A stretch of 64,000 nucleotides of DNA from G965267185 sp965267185. Its GTDB lineage: Bacteria > Pseudomonadota > Alphaproteobacteria > UBA6615. Both the position numbers and the translations under genes were made by a program. This document shows, piece after piece, positions 44,571-53,949 of the stretch. The stretch spans positions 620,001 through 684,000 of the forward strand of contig OZ253937.1 in the NCBI GenBank assembly GCA_965267185.1. The letters run 5' to 3'. How positions within the stretch are numbered: position 1 is the stretch's first letter; every line of letters starts with the position of its first letter. The notes below the pieces were generated by a model. The model was not told where the DNA came from and searched no databases. It saw only the letters and a program-made list of their open reading frames with translations.

Positions 44571-45308
44571 GTGTTCGATTTGACTAATAAAGGCGCCTTG
44601 GTAACCGGCGCGAGCGGCGGGATTGGTGCAGCTATTGCGCGAGCTCTGCACACGAGCGGCGCCGCCGTGGCGCTGAGCGGCACCCGGGTCGAGCGTCTCG
44701 AAGCCCTCGCGGCGGATCTCGGCGAACGTGCCCATGTCGTGCCGGCGGACCTGTCCGACGCGGCCGCCGTCGATGCCTTACCCGCCACGGCGGAAGAGGC
44801 GCTCGGATCGCTCGATATTCTGATCAACAACGCCGGTCTCACGCGCGACAATCTGGCGATGCGCATGAAGGACGAAGAATGGCAGGCCGTGCTCGACGTC
44901 AATCTCACCGCCGCGTTCCGGCTTGCCCGGGGTGCGCTCCGGGGCATGATGAAAAGCCGCTGGGGCCGCATCATCAGCGTTACCTCGGTGGTCGGTGCGA
45001 CCGGTAATCCCGGCCAGGCCAACTATGCCGCATCGAAAGCCGGGCTTACCGGAATGACCAAGGCGCTGGCGCAAGAAGTCGCTAGCCGTGGCATCACCGT
45101 GAACTGTATTGCGCCGGGCTTCATCGAAACGGCGATGACCGATGCACTATCGGAGGCGCAGAAGGAAGCGATTATGGGGCGCATCCCGGCGGGCCGTTTG
45201 GGCTCATCCGACGATGTTGGTGCGTGTGCGCTGTTCCTTGCCAGCAATGAAGCCGGTTACGTCACCGGTCAAACGATCCACGTCAACGGTGGTATGGCGA
45301 TGCTGTAA
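44571..45308 (+). CDS. fabG: 3-oxoacyl-ACP reductase
   Basis: NADPH-dependent first reduction of the elongation cycle. 245 residues, GTG start after GGGGGAT. TGASGGIG cofactor loop, NNAGLTRDNL, the Ser-Tyr-Lys triad with SVVGATGNPGQANYAASK, and the C-terminal GYVTGQTIHVNGGMAM that marks FabG among SDRs. 24 bases after fabD. Confidence 0.96.
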   Translation: MFDLTNKGALVTGASGGIGAAIARALHTSGAAVALSGTRVERLEALAADLGERAHVVPADLSDAAAVDALPATAEEALGSLDILINNAGLTRDNLAMRMKDEEWQAVLDVNLTAAFRLARGALRGMMKSRWGRIISVTSVVGATGNPGQANYAASKAGLTGMTKALAQEVASRGITVNCIAPGFIETAMTDALSEAQKEAIMGRIPAGRLGSSDDVGACALFLASNEAGYVTGQTIHVNGGMAML

Positions 45309-45447
45309 AACTGCCGATTGTAAGTTCGATGCCGCTTGACGGGGCATGCGAAGCCGGTTAAGTCGCGGTTTCTGTGAAATCCGGCTGCGGCTGTGGCTTA
45401 CGGTTGGGCCGTATGTTAGGGAAGATCAAAGCTTGAACGGGGGGAGT

Positions 45448-45476
45448 GTGAAGACCGGGCAACGCCCGTTTCTCAC
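45448..45476 (+). other. hairpin in the acpP leader
   Basis: GTGAAGACCGGGC-AAC-GCCCGTTTCTCAC can fold into a stem with an internal mismatch. It lies 55 bases before acpP in the 223-base fabG-acpP gap. It has no T run, so mRNA stability or processing is more likely than termination. Confidence 0.35.
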
Positions 45477-45531
45477 AAGTAATCCGCGACATAAGCTTTA
45501 AGAGTAATGGGCAACCAAGGGCTAAAAAATC

Positions 45532-45765
45532 ATGAGCGATATCGCCGAACGTGTGCAAAAAATCGTCGTTGAACATCTAGGCGTTGAAGACTCCAAAGTA
45601 GTCGAAAACGCAAGCTTCATCGATGATCTTGGCGCAGATAGTCTCGACACCGTCGAGTTGGTTATGGCGTTTGAAGAAGAATTCGGCTGCGAAATTCCCG
45701 ACGATGCGGCGGAAAAAATTCTAACTGTCGGGGACGCCGTCAAATTCCTCGAAGACGCAAGTTGA
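45532..45765 (+). CDS. acpP: acyl carrier protein
   Basis: 77 residues, acidic, four-helix ACP. The 4'-phosphopantetheine serine is S37 in GADSLDTVELV. Carries growing acyl chains for FabG, FabF and the lipid A and phospholipid enzymes. The 223-base gap upstream suggests it has its own promoter, as acpP usually does. Confidence 0.98.
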   Translation: MSDIAERVQKIVVEHLGVEDSKVVENASFIDDLGADSLDTVELVMAFEEEFGCEIPDDAAEKILTVGDAVKFLEDAS

Positions 45766-45830
45766 CGGACGCCGCAAGCTCGCGCGGCTAAGCTCATTCG
45801 ACATCCAAACATGAACGCGGTGACACCTCT

Positions 45831-47090
45831 ATGAGGCGTGTGGTCGTAACGGGGTTAGGCCTGGTGACGCCTTTGGGCGTTGGGGTCGAACACAATTGGG
45901 CCGCAATTACCGGCAGTAAGTCGGGTATCAGCGCGATCCAATCCTTCGATGTGTCGGACCTGCCGGCCAAAATCGCTGGGCATGTGCCGCGCGGCGACAC
46001 GAGCAGCGGCAGTTTCAACCCCGACGACTATATGTCGCCGAAAGAGCAGCGCCGGGTCGACGATTTTATTCTCTACGCGATGGGCGCAGCGGTTCAGGCG
46101 GTCGAGAATGCGGGTTGGCAGCCCGAGGATGAGCGCGAGCGCGAACGAACCGGGGTGATGATCGGCTCCGGCATCGGCGGTCTCCAAACGATCTACGACG
46201 GCTCTACACTGCTGAACGAGCGCGGCCCGCGCAAAGTGGGACCGTTCTTTATTCCTTCCGCTTTGATCAACCTCGCCTCGGGTTACGTTTCCATCCGGTA
46301 CGGGTTCAAGGGGCCGAACCATGCCGCTGTCACGGCGTGTTCGACCGGCGCGCATGCAATCGGCGACGCATCGCGAATGATCATGCTCGACGACGCCGAT
46401 GTGATGATCGCCGGCGGAACCGAAGCCGCGATTTGCCGCCTCGGCATCGCCGGCTTTGCGTCAGCAAAAGCGCTGTCGACCAACTACAATGACACGCCCG
46501 AGGAAGCATCGCGTCCCTACGATAAGGGCCGCGATGGTTTCGTTATGGGCGAGGGGGCCGGCATTGTCGTGCTGGAAGAATACGAGCATGCAAAAGCCCG
46601 GGGCGCCCCTATCCACGCTGAAATTATCGGCTACGGCATGTCCGGAGATGCCTATCACATTACGGCGCCGGCGGCCGACGGGAACGGTGGATACCGGTCG
46701 ATGCAGGCCGCGCTAAACCGCGCGCAGTTGAACCCCGAAGACGTCGATTATGTGAATGCACATGGCACCTCGACTCCGCTGGGCGACGAAATCGAGTTGG
46801 GTGCGGTGAAGCAACTGTTCGGCGATCATGCCTATAAATTGGCGATGTCGTCGACCAAGTCGGCGATCGGTCATTTATTGGGCGCGGCGGGCAGCGTCGA
46901 GGCGATCTATTCCATACTGGCGATCCAAAACAATGTCGTGCCGCCGACGCTGAACTTGGACGATCCCTCGGATAGTTGCGATATCGAGCTTGTGCCGCAT
47001 ACCGCGCAGGAACGCCCGGTGCGGCGCGCGCTGAGCAATTCGTTCGGATTTGGCGGCACCAACGCGTCGCTGGTGTTTGCCGAGGTATAG
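45831..47090 (+). CDS. fabF: 3-oxoacyl-ACP synthase II
   Basis: Condensing enzyme of fatty acid elongation, 419 residues. The Cys-His-His triad is present: cysteine in VTACSTGAHAIGDA, histidines in NAHGTSTPLGD and KSAIGHLLGAAG. The end GFGGTNASLVF is typical. 65 bases after acpP. Confidence 0.97.
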   Translation: MRRVVVTGLGLVTPLGVGVEHNWAAITGSKSGISAIQSFDVSDLPAKIAGHVPRGDTSSGSFNPDDYMSPKEQRRVDDFILYAMGAAVQAVENAGWQPEDERERERTGVMIGSGIGGLQTIYDGSTLLNERGPRKVGPFFIPSALINLASGYVSIRYGFKGPNHAAVTACSTGAHAIGDASRMIMLDDADVMIAGGTEAAICRLGIAGFASAKALSTNYNDTPEEASRPYDKGRDGFVMGEGAGIVVLEEYEHAKARGAPIHAEIIGYGMSGDAYHITAPAADGNGGYRSMQAALNRAQLNPEDVDYVNAHGTSTPLGDEIELGAVKQLFGDHAYKLAMSSTKSAIGHLLGAAGSVEAIYSILAIQNNVVPPTLNLDDPSDSCDIELVPHTAQERPVRRALSNSFGFGGTNASLVFAEV

Positions 47091-47123
47091 TACCGATTCG
47101 CCGGCGCGCGATATGATTCGCGA

Positions 47124-48179
47124 ATGACCGAAGGCGATCCATCTACAACACCGACACAGCCCCGTAGCGGGCGCCGCCGCGTCGCGCGGTTACTTTTCTC
47201 CCTATTCCTCATCGGGTCGGTCACTGCGGCAACCGTTGCGGTCGCCGGCGTATGGCTGTTTCACCGCGCATTTACGGCAGCGGGTCCGCTCGGCGAGGAG
47301 ACGATGCTGGTCATCCCCCGCGGCGCGTCCATCCGGTCGATTGGGGCATTGCTGGCGGCGGAGGGCGTCGTCAGCGACGCGACGGTGTTTTCCCTAGGCG
47401 TGCGCGGATTCGGCGGCGAAAGCCCGCTCGTCGCCGGCGAGTACGTATTTCCGCCCGCTGTTAGCGCGCGCGACGCGATGCGGCTCCTCCAATCAGGCAA
47501 GGTTGTCGCGCGAAATCTCACAATCCCCGAAGGGCTGACCACATTGCAGATCCTGGAATTGGTCGGTGCGGCGGAGGCCCTTGAAGGTGACCTGCCGGAA
47601 ACCCAGGCCTTGGGTGAGGGCGTCCTGTTGCCGGAGACGTATCAGTATGTGCGCGGTGAAGAACGGGCTGCGATTCTAGCACGCATGCAGAAGGCAATGG
47701 ACGAGACGCTGGCCGAGCTCTGGCGCGGACGCAATGCGGATGCCGGGCCGCTAACAACGCCCCGCGATGCGCTGGTCTTGGCGTCTATTGTCGAGCGCGA
47801 AACGGGGAAGGCCGAAGAACGGCCCAGGGTTGCCGCAGTGTTCTTGAACCGCATGCGCCGCGGTATGCGCCTTCAGTCCGATCCGACTGTGGTCTACGGC
47901 CTGTCGAATGGAACGGGCACGATCGGGCGGCCGCTGACCCGTGCCGACCTCGCCGTCGATCACCCCTACAACACCTATGTGCATGGCGGGCTGCCGCCGG
48001 GCCCCATCGCCAATCCCGGCCGCGATAGCCTGGCGGCGGTGATGCAACCGGCCAAGTCGAAGGACCTTTACTTCGTCGCCGACGGCACGGGGGGGCATGC
48101 GTTTGCGCGCACACTGGCCGAGCACAACCGAAACGTTGCGAAGTGGCGGCGTATTCAGCGGCAGCAGCGCAACCAATAG
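47124..48179 (+). CDS. mltG: endolytic murein transglycosylase MltG
   Basis: Cuts nascent glycan strands in peptidoglycan synthesis. 351 residues with a short cytoplasmic tail, one membrane segment (about 22-46) and a LysM-like then YceG catalytic domain. The catalytic glutamate lies in ASIVERETGKAEERP, followed by VFLNRMRRGMRLQSDPTVVYG. 33 bases downstream of fabF, as in many proteobacteria. Confidence 0.95.
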   Translation: MTEGDPSTTPTQPRSGRRRVARLLFSLFLIGSVTAATVAVAGVWLFHRAFTAAGPLGEETMLVIPRGASIRSIGALLAAEGVVSDATVFSLGVRGFGGESPLVAGEYVFPPAVSARDAMRLLQSGKVVARNLTIPEGLTTLQILELVGAAEALEGDLPETQALGEGVLLPETYQYVRGEERAAILARMQKAMDETLAELWRGRNADAGPLTTPRDALVLASIVERETGKAEERPRVAAVFLNRMRRGMRLQSDPTVVYGLSNGTGTIGRPLTRADLAVDHPYNTYVHGGLPPGPIANPGRDSLAAVMQPAKSKDLYFVADGTGGHAFARTLAEHNRNVAKWRRIQRQQRNQ

Positions 48180-48188
48180 CGGCCTTTT

Positions 48189-48968
48189 CTAGTCGCTGTC
48201 TTTGGCCGGCAGACGGCGCATCATGCGGTCGGTCGTCCAGGGCGGTAGCGCCTGCATCAGCCAGGCGGCGCCATACATCTGCCAGGGAAACGCGATCCGC
48301 CCCCGGTTGCGGGCCAAGCCCCGGCGGATAATTTTCGCGGCCCGCTCGGCCGTCATCAGAAACGGCATTGGGAAGTTATTCTGCTCGGTCATGCCCGACC
48401 GCACGAAGCCGGGGCAGATAACCGAGACGGCGATGCCTGCGTTCGCGTGGGCGTTGCGGAGAGCCTCGCCATAGTTGCGAACAGCGGCCTTGCTGGCGCA
48501 GTAAGCGGGCGCGCCGGCGAAACCGCGGAACGAGGCGAGGCTCGACATGATTGCGATTTGGCCTTTGAGAGCGGTCCCCTCGCGGGCGTTGAAGCGCTCC
48601 AGGGCCGGGTGGACCGTGTTGATCACCCCGTCGACATTGACCGCCATAATTCGCCGCGCCTGATCGAGGGGTTCGCCGGCGGTGCCGGTACCGGCTGAAA
48701 TGCCGGCGTTGGCGATAACGAGGTCGAGTGGCGTGCGGCTGTCGGTTTCGGAAATCCATCGCGCGATGGCGCTCGCGTCGATCACATCGATCGCCGCGAT
48801 TTCGGCGGTGGCGCCCTGGTCGCGGCAATCGGCGGCGATAACGGCAAGGCGCGCCGTATCTCTGCCGCCCAAAAACAAAGTACAACCGGCCTGTGCATAC
48901 TCGCGTGCCAATGCTGCGCCGATTCCGCTTGAAGCGCCGGTAATCAGAATCGATTTAGGGTTTCGCAT
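48189..48968 (-). CDS. short-chain dehydrogenase/reductase
   Basis: 259-residue SDR with TGASSGIG, IANAGIS, a catalytic serine in MSSLAS and YCASKAA. The C-terminal 60 residues (MTERAAKIIRRGLARNRGRIAFPWQMY) resemble the lipid- or steroid-type SDRs. It stands on the opposite strand between mltG and yicC. Substrate unknown. Confidence 0.87.
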   Translation of the reverse strand: MRNPKSILITGASSGIGAALAREYAQAGCTLFLGGRDTARLAVIAADCRDQGATAEIAAIDVIDASAIARWISETDSRTPLDLVIANAGISAGTGTAGEPLDQARRIMAVNVDGVINTVHPALERFNAREGTALKGQIAIMSSLASFRGFAGAPAYCASKAAVRNYGEALRNAHANAGIAVSVICPGFVRSGMTEQNNFPMPFLMTAERAAKIIRRGLARNRGRIAFPWQMYGAAWLMQALPPWTTDRMMRRLPAKDSD

Positions 48969-49099
48969 GCTCGCGCCCGTTGCCGTGTGGCTCAGCTTGT
49001 TGGCCTAGAGCGGGCAAGCTATAAGCCGGGTTGAGTTTAGCCGATTCGAGTGGCCCGACGGGTGGTGCGAACCGGCTAGTGGCTCGAGAAAGGGGCGGT

Positions 49100-49987
49100 G
49101 TGGCGTTGCAAAGCATGACCGGGTTCGCCCGCACGGCCGGGCAAGACGAACGCATGTCGTGGACATGGGAGGCGCGCAGCGTCAACGGCCGGTCGCTGGA
49201 TATTCGCATTCGTGTCCCCTCGGGGTTCGAAGCCGTCGAACAAGCGGTTCGCGCTGCGGCGACCAAGCAGTTCCACCGTGGCAACGTATCGCTGTCTTTG
49301 ACCATCGACCGCTCCGGCACACAACCAGCTTACCGCCTCAACCAAGCGCTGCTCGATCAGGTTTTCGCTCTGCGCGAAGAACTCGCGGACCGCATCCAGA
49401 CCGAACCGCCGTCTCTCGAAGGCCTGCTCTCGGTTCGCGGCATGCTCGAGGTGGCCGAGGTTGAAGAGGATGAGCAGACGGTGGCGGCACGCGAGACCGC
49501 GATAACCGACAGCGGCCTCGAAGTGCTGGCCAACTTAGCTGCGGCGCGTGGCGAGGAAGGCGCGCGGCTTGGCGTGTTGATCGATGGCCATCTTAAAACC
49601 ATCGCGGCCCTGACCGAGGAAGCCGCCGCCTCGGATGCCGCGCAACCGGAAGCCCATCGCGAACGGCTGCACCGGTTGGTGGCGGAACTCATGGAGGCCG
49701 ACGCGTCTTTGCCGGAGGAACGGCTGGCGCATGAGGTGGCTTTGCTGGTCGGCAAGAGCGATGTGCGCGAAGAGCTCGACCGCTTGAAGGCACATGTTAC
49801 CGCTGCCCACGATTTGGTTGCCGAAGACGCCGCAATCGGCCGCCGCTTCGATTTTCTCTGTCAGGAATTGAACCGCGAATCGAACACCTTGTGCTCCAAG
49901 TCGGCCGATGTCGTATTGACGCGGACCGGATTGGCGTTGAAGGCGGCGATCGAGCAATTGCGCGAACAGATTCAAAACGTGGAATAG
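49100..49987 (+). CDS. yicC: YicC family endoribonuclease
   Basis: 295 residues from a GTG preceded by AAAGGGG; an upstream ATG adds a leader without homology. The N-terminal SMTGFAR motif, SVNGRSLDIRIR, and the C-terminal RRFDFLCQELNRESNTLCSKS stretch define YicC/DUF1732. E. coli YicC is an RNase acting on small RNAs. gmk follows after five bases, a pairing seen in most bacteria. Confidence 0.93.
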   Translation: MALQSMTGFARTAGQDERMSWTWEARSVNGRSLDIRIRVPSGFEAVEQAVRAAATKQFHRGNVSLSLTIDRSGTQPAYRLNQALLDQVFALREELADRIQTEPPSLEGLLSVRGMLEVAEVEEDEQTVAARETAITDSGLEVLANLAAARGEEGARLGVLIDGHLKTIAALTEEAAASDAAQPEAHRERLHRLVAELMEADASLPEERLAHEVALLVGKSDVREELDRLKAHVTAAHDLVAEDAAIGRRFDFLCQELNRESNTLCSKSADVVLTRTGLALKAAIEQLREQIQNVE

Positions 49988-49992
49988 GCCGG

Positions 49993-50649
49993 ATGACGAG
50001 CGGCACCGATACGGAATGGCTCGAAATTTCGCGGCGCGGGCTGATGCTGGTTTTGTCCTCGCCGTCGGGAGCGGGCAAGACGTCGATTTCGCGCGCGGTG
50101 CTTGAACGCGATAACAGAATTTCGCTTTCCATCTCCGCCACGACTCGGCCACGGCGGCCCGGTGAAGTCGATGGAGAGGATTACATTTTCGTCGACAACC
50201 CGACCTTCGATCTCATGGTCAACCGCAAGGAGCTGTTGGAGCACGCCAAGGTGTTCGATCACTACTACGGCACCCCGCGTGCGCCCGTCGAGCAATCGCT
50301 GGCGGGCGGCCGCGACGTCTTATTCGATATCGATTGGCAGGGCACCCAGCAGCTTGCCGAAAAGGCCCGCGGCGACCTGGTGAGTATTTTCATTCTGCCG
50401 CCTTCGACGGCCGAGCTCGACCGGCGCTTGCACAGCCGCGCGCAGGACAGCGAAGCGGTGATCACTGAGCGCATGGCGCGGGCCGCCGACGAGATGACCC
50501 ACTGGAGCGAATACGACTATGTGGTGGTCAACGTCGACTTCGAGCAGAGCGTTCGACAGGTGCAGGCCATTCTCAATGCCGAACGGCTCAAACGGCCGCG
50601 TTTGGTCGGCCTGTCGGACTTCGTGACCCGGTTGCGCCAAGGTCAGTAG
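49993..50649 (+). CDS. gmk: guanylate kinase
   Basis: GMP + ATP to GDP + ADP. 218 residues from the ATG at 49993. P-loop SSPSGAGKTS (22-31), GMP-binding TTRPRRPGEVDGEDYIFV, and IDWQGTQQL. Links to guaB and guaA elsewhere in the window by pathway, not by operon. Confidence 0.97.
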   Translation: MTSGTDTEWLEISRRGLMLVLSSPSGAGKTSISRAVLERDNRISLSISATTRPRRPGEVDGEDYIFVDNPTFDLMVNRKELLEHAKVFDHYYGTPRAPVEQSLAGGRDVLFDIDWQGTQQLAEKARGDLVSIFILPPSTAELDRRLHSRAQDSEAVITERMARAADEMTHWSEYDYVVVNVDFEQSVRQVQAILNAERLKRPRLVGLSDFVTRLRQGQ

Positions 50650-50653
50650 TCAA

Positions 50654-51511
50654 TCAACCGGGCACCGTGCCCGCGAGGGCGTTCGCGAGCGCGCAGAACT
50701 CGTGCACGGTTAGTTCTTCGGCACGCGCCGTTTCGTCGATATTGGCTTGCGCCAATAGCGCCGCCCCGCCGGCTGATTGCAGCGACCGGCGCAACATCTT
50801 GCGTCGTTGCCCGAAGGCCAGCCGGGTGACGAATTCCAGATCTTTCTGCTGGGCGGGCGCCAGCGGGGCGTTGCGCACCTCCAGGCCAACCACCGCCGAG
50901 GTGACGGCCGGCGGTGGTACGAATGCCGCCGGCGCGACATCGAACAGCAGCCGGGGTTCAGTGAGCCACTGGCAGAGCACCGAAAGCCTGCCATAGGCCT
51001 TGGTTCCCGGCGTCGCAACAATGCGTTCGGCGACCTCGCGTTGGAACATGAGGGTAAAACCGACGGCGTCGGCAGGCCGCTCCAGCCAATTCAGCAGCAG
51101 TTGCGTGCCGATATTGTAGGGCAAGTTGGCGACGACGCGGCGCGGCGGCGGTGCGAGATCGGCCAAGTGGGCGGTCAGCGCGTCGGCTTCGACGATCTTG
51201 AGACGGCCTGGCGCGGCATCGGCGAGTTCGTGAAGCGCCCGAATGCATCGCTCGTCCCGTTCGACGGCGGTGACACTGGCGGCGTTGCTCTCGAGCAACG
51301 CACGCGTCAGCCCGCCGGGACCGGCGCCGATCTCAACAATGTTCATCCCCGACAGATCACCGGCCGCCCCGGCAATGCGCCGGGTCAGATTGAGGTCGAA
51401 CAGAAAGTGCTGCCCGAGGGATTTGCGCGCGCCGATTTGATAGCGTTCGATGACTTCACGAAGCGGCGGCAGCGCTTCCAGCTGGCGCCGGTGAGTTTCC
51501 AATGAATTCAT
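50654..51511 (-). CDS. rsmA: 16S rRNA dimethyladenosine transferase
   Basis: KsgA-type enzyme that dimethylates A1518 and A1519 near the 16S 3' end. 285 residues: KSLGQHFLFD, the SAM loop IVEIGAGPGGLTRAL, and the NLPYNIG active-site motif; the C-terminal helical domain is complete. Its ATG overlaps the pdxA stop by four bases. Confidence 0.96.
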   Translation of the reverse strand: MNSLETHRRQLEALPPLREVIERYQIGARKSLGQHFLFDLNLTRRIAGAAGDLSGMNIVEIGAGPGGLTRALLESNAASVTAVERDERCIRALHELADAAPGRLKIVEADALTAHLADLAPPPRRVVANLPYNIGTQLLLNWLERPADAVGFTLMFQREVAERIVATPGTKAYGRLSVLCQWLTEPRLLFDVAPAAFVPPPAVTSAVVGLEVRNAPLAPAQQKDLEFVTRLAFGQRRKMLRRSLQSAGGAALLAQANIDETARAEELTVHEFCALANALAGTVPG

Positions 51512-52551
51512 GCCGCGGCTGTGGACTGCCGTCGGCGCGTCGCCAAGAGCGCTGCCAGTTTGGCCGCCTCCACGAAGCTGGTGGGGTCGGCGCGGCCGGT
51601 ACCGGCGATGTCCAAGGCGGTGCCGTGATCGGGCGATGTGCGGACGATCGGAAGCCCCAAGGTAACGTTGACCGACCGGTGAAAATCTAACGTTTTCAAA
51701 GGTATTAGAGCCTGATCATGATACATGCAGATAACGGCGTCATAAGTTTGCCGGGCTGCTTGATGGAACAATGCGTCCGGCGCGGATGGGCCATTCACGT
51801 CGATACCGCGGGCGCGGATTTCCGTTACCGCGGGCGCGATGATGTCGGTTTCCTCGTTGCCGAGCGCACCACCTTCTCCGGCGTGGGGGTTGAGCCCTGC
51901 CACTGCGAGGCGCGGTTCAGCAATGCCGAAATCGCGCTTCAGCGCGTCGGCGGTGACGACGGCGCAATGGACAATGCTTTCCGTGCGCAGCGCTCCTATG
52001 GCCTTCGATAACGGTTCATGGATGGACACTGGCACGACGCGTAGGTCGGGGCCTGCGAGCATCATTACCGGCGGTGCGGCGGCATTTGTCGCCTTCGCAA
52101 GATATTCCGTATGTCCAGGTTCGTCGAAGCCAGCGTCGTAGAGGGCGCTTTTCTGAATGGGGTTGGTCACCAATGCGGCGGCGTCACCGCTCTTTACAAT
52201 CTCGATTGCCCGGTCGAGCGATGCGATAACGGCTTTCGAATTGGCGGGATTGATCCGCCCGGCTTCGACAGGCGCGGGCAAGGGCTGCGGCAGCACCGGA
52301 ATCGCCCGCGGCCAAACGGCGAGCGCTTCCGGCGAACTAGAAACGGTTTCGACAGCGATCGGTGTACCGAGGGTCCCAGCGAGGCCGGCGATTCTGTCGG
52401 GATCGTCGACGAGGAGGAGCGGCGGCAATTCGGCGGCGTGCCGAGCCCAGGCCAGGCACGCAATTTCGCCGCCAATGCCGGCTGGTTCGCCCATCGTGAC
52501 CGCGATGGGGATATTGCGGTCCGGCGGGTTGAAGACGTCGTTCGATGTCAT
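51508..52551 (-). CDS. pdxA: 4-hydroxythreonine-4-phosphate dehydrogenase
   Basis: NAD-dependent step of DXP-type pyridoxal phosphate synthesis. 347 residues with MGEPAGIGGE, a metal-site histidine in EPGHTEYLA and MYHDQALIPLKTL. Overlaps surA and rsmA by four bases each; the surA-pdxA-rsmA order is widely conserved. Confidence 0.95.
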   Translation of the reverse strand: MTSNDVFNPPDRNIPIAVTMGEPAGIGGEIACLAWARHAAELPPLLLVDDPDRIAGLAGTLGTPIAVETVSSSPEALAVWPRAIPVLPQPLPAPVEAGRINPANSKAVIASLDRAIEIVKSGDAAALVTNPIQKSALYDAGFDEPGHTEYLAKATNAAAPPVMMLAGPDLRVVPVSIHEPLSKAIGALRTESIVHCAVVTADALKRDFGIAEPRLAVAGLNPHAGEGGALGNEETDIIAPAVTEIRARGIDVNGPSAPDALFHQAARQTYDAVICMYHDQALIPLKTLDFHRSVNVTLGLPIVRTSPDHGTALDIAGTGRADPTSFVEAAKLAALLATRRRQSTAAA

Positions 52552-53876
52552 ACACGAAGATCGACGAAGGCCGAACGGCGCAGGTCACGCAAGTAGCGCC
52601 GCGACAGCATATCGACGCGTTGGCGCGTTAGCGTGTCGCGAATTTGATCGCGCGGCAGCGCGCCCGCTTCCTCCCGGCTACACACCATGACGACTTGAAC
52701 GCCGTTGGGTACGACCAGCGGTTCGCTGGCAACGCCGATGGCAATATCGGCGGCCACTTGCTGCAAGCGTTGATTGAGATCGCCCAGGCGGAATTCAGCA
52801 GCCCGGGCCGGCTGCGGTGTGCCCATTTCGCGAGCAAGCTCGGCGAAGTCGTCACAGTTTGCGGTATTGGCCGCAACTTCGCGCGCCAGCGAAACTTGAC
52901 TCTGCACTTCGACCTCTTGCGCATTCTCCGGCAGGGCGAGAACCAGCTGTCGAAGGGCGACGCGCGAGTCTTCCACGCCCGGTGTTCTTAGTTTGCGCCG
53001 ATCGGCCATCCGCAAGATCAAGTAGCCGTCGGGCGTTCTGACCGGATCGGAGACTTTGCCGACATCGAGAGTCGCGAGAGCGTTGTTAGCTTCGCTGCCA
53101 AGTTCGCCCTCCTGAATCCAACCGATATCGCCGCCGGTTGCCGCGCTGGCGCTTTTGGAAAACTGCCGGGCGATCCCGGCGAAGTCGGCGCCGAGCCGGA
53201 TTTGCGAGGCCAGGCGGTTGCCGAGGTCCAAAATCGATTGACGCTGGGCGGCGTCGTCCACCGGCAGCAGGATTTCCGAGACGCGATATTGGGTTTGCCC
53301 CTGGCCCGCACGGATGCCCTTGATGACCGCGTCGATCTCTTCTTCGCCGATCTCGATCGTCGGGAGCACCCGACGGCGTATGAGTTTTTGCCAAGCGAGA
53401 TTGGCGCGAATTTGCGCCAGGGCGGCGTCCGGCGAAACGCCTCGCTGGCGAATGAAATCTTCGAAGCGCCCTGTAGGTATGTTGTTGGTGCGTTCGATCT
53501 GCCCGACGGCATCGTCCATTTCGCGGGCGGTTACACGGATATTGAGCCGCGCTGCTTCCTCGGTCTGTAAGGCTTCGTCAATCAAGCTGCGTAGGACTTG
53601 CGGGGCCATCCCACGGCGCTGGTCGGGCGTGTTCGGCAGGTTGGCGGAAAAAATCAGCATGTCGATCCGCTGGCGCAAGTCGAAAACCGAAATGACCTTA
53701 TCGTTGACGACGGCCGCAATACGCTCGACCTCTTGCGCGCTCGCCGGCGCCCAAAGACCGGCGGCTACGACGCCAGCGATCAGGCCGCGTTGTAGACAAC
53801 GACCGAGCATTGGTGCGCGCTTTGCCAAATGCCGGCAACCGGGGCAGGTCATGAATTTGAACATCGTCAATATCAT
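52548..53876 (-). CDS. surA: periplasmic chaperone/PPIase SurA-like
   Basis: 442 residues from the first ATG; ATGs 4, 8 and 22 codons on are also possible, the last leaving a compact signal peptide (LIAGVVAAGLWAPASAQ). A SurA_N chaperone domain (RIAAVVNDKVISVFDLRQRI) precedes one clear parvulin domain (SEILLPVDDAA...GGDIGWIQEGEL) and a degenerate second one. Guides outer-membrane proteins, including LptD encoded just upstream, to the Bam complex. Confidence 0.92.
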   Translation of the reverse strand: MILTMFKFMTCPGCRHLAKRAPMLGRCLQRGLIAGVVAAGLWAPASAQEVERIAAVVNDKVISVFDLRQRIDMLIFSANLPNTPDQRRGMAPQVLRSLIDEALQTEEAARLNIRVTAREMDDAVGQIERTNNIPTGRFEDFIRQRGVSPDAALAQIRANLAWQKLIRRRVLPTIEIGEEEIDAVIKGIRAGQGQTQYRVSEILLPVDDAAQRQSILDLGNRLASQIRLGADFAGIARQFSKSASAATGGDIGWIQEGELGSEANNALATLDVGKVSDPVRTPDGYLILRMADRRKLRTPGVEDSRVALRQLVLALPENAQEVEVQSQVSLAREVAANTANCDDFAELAREMGTPQPARAAEFRLGDLNQRLQQVAADIAIGVASEPLVVPNGVQVVMVCSREEAGALPRDQIRDTLTRQRVDMLSRRYLRDLRRSAFVDLRV

Positions 53877-53949
53877 CGCCTAACGTACGTAATTCTGATC
53901 TATTTAATTCGCAATCGCCAGCGTCACAAACACATCGTCTTCACGCCGC

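Noticed and set aside
45448..45476. Terminator between fabG and acpP
   Set aside because: The stem has mismatches and no T run follows; kept only as a leader hairpin.
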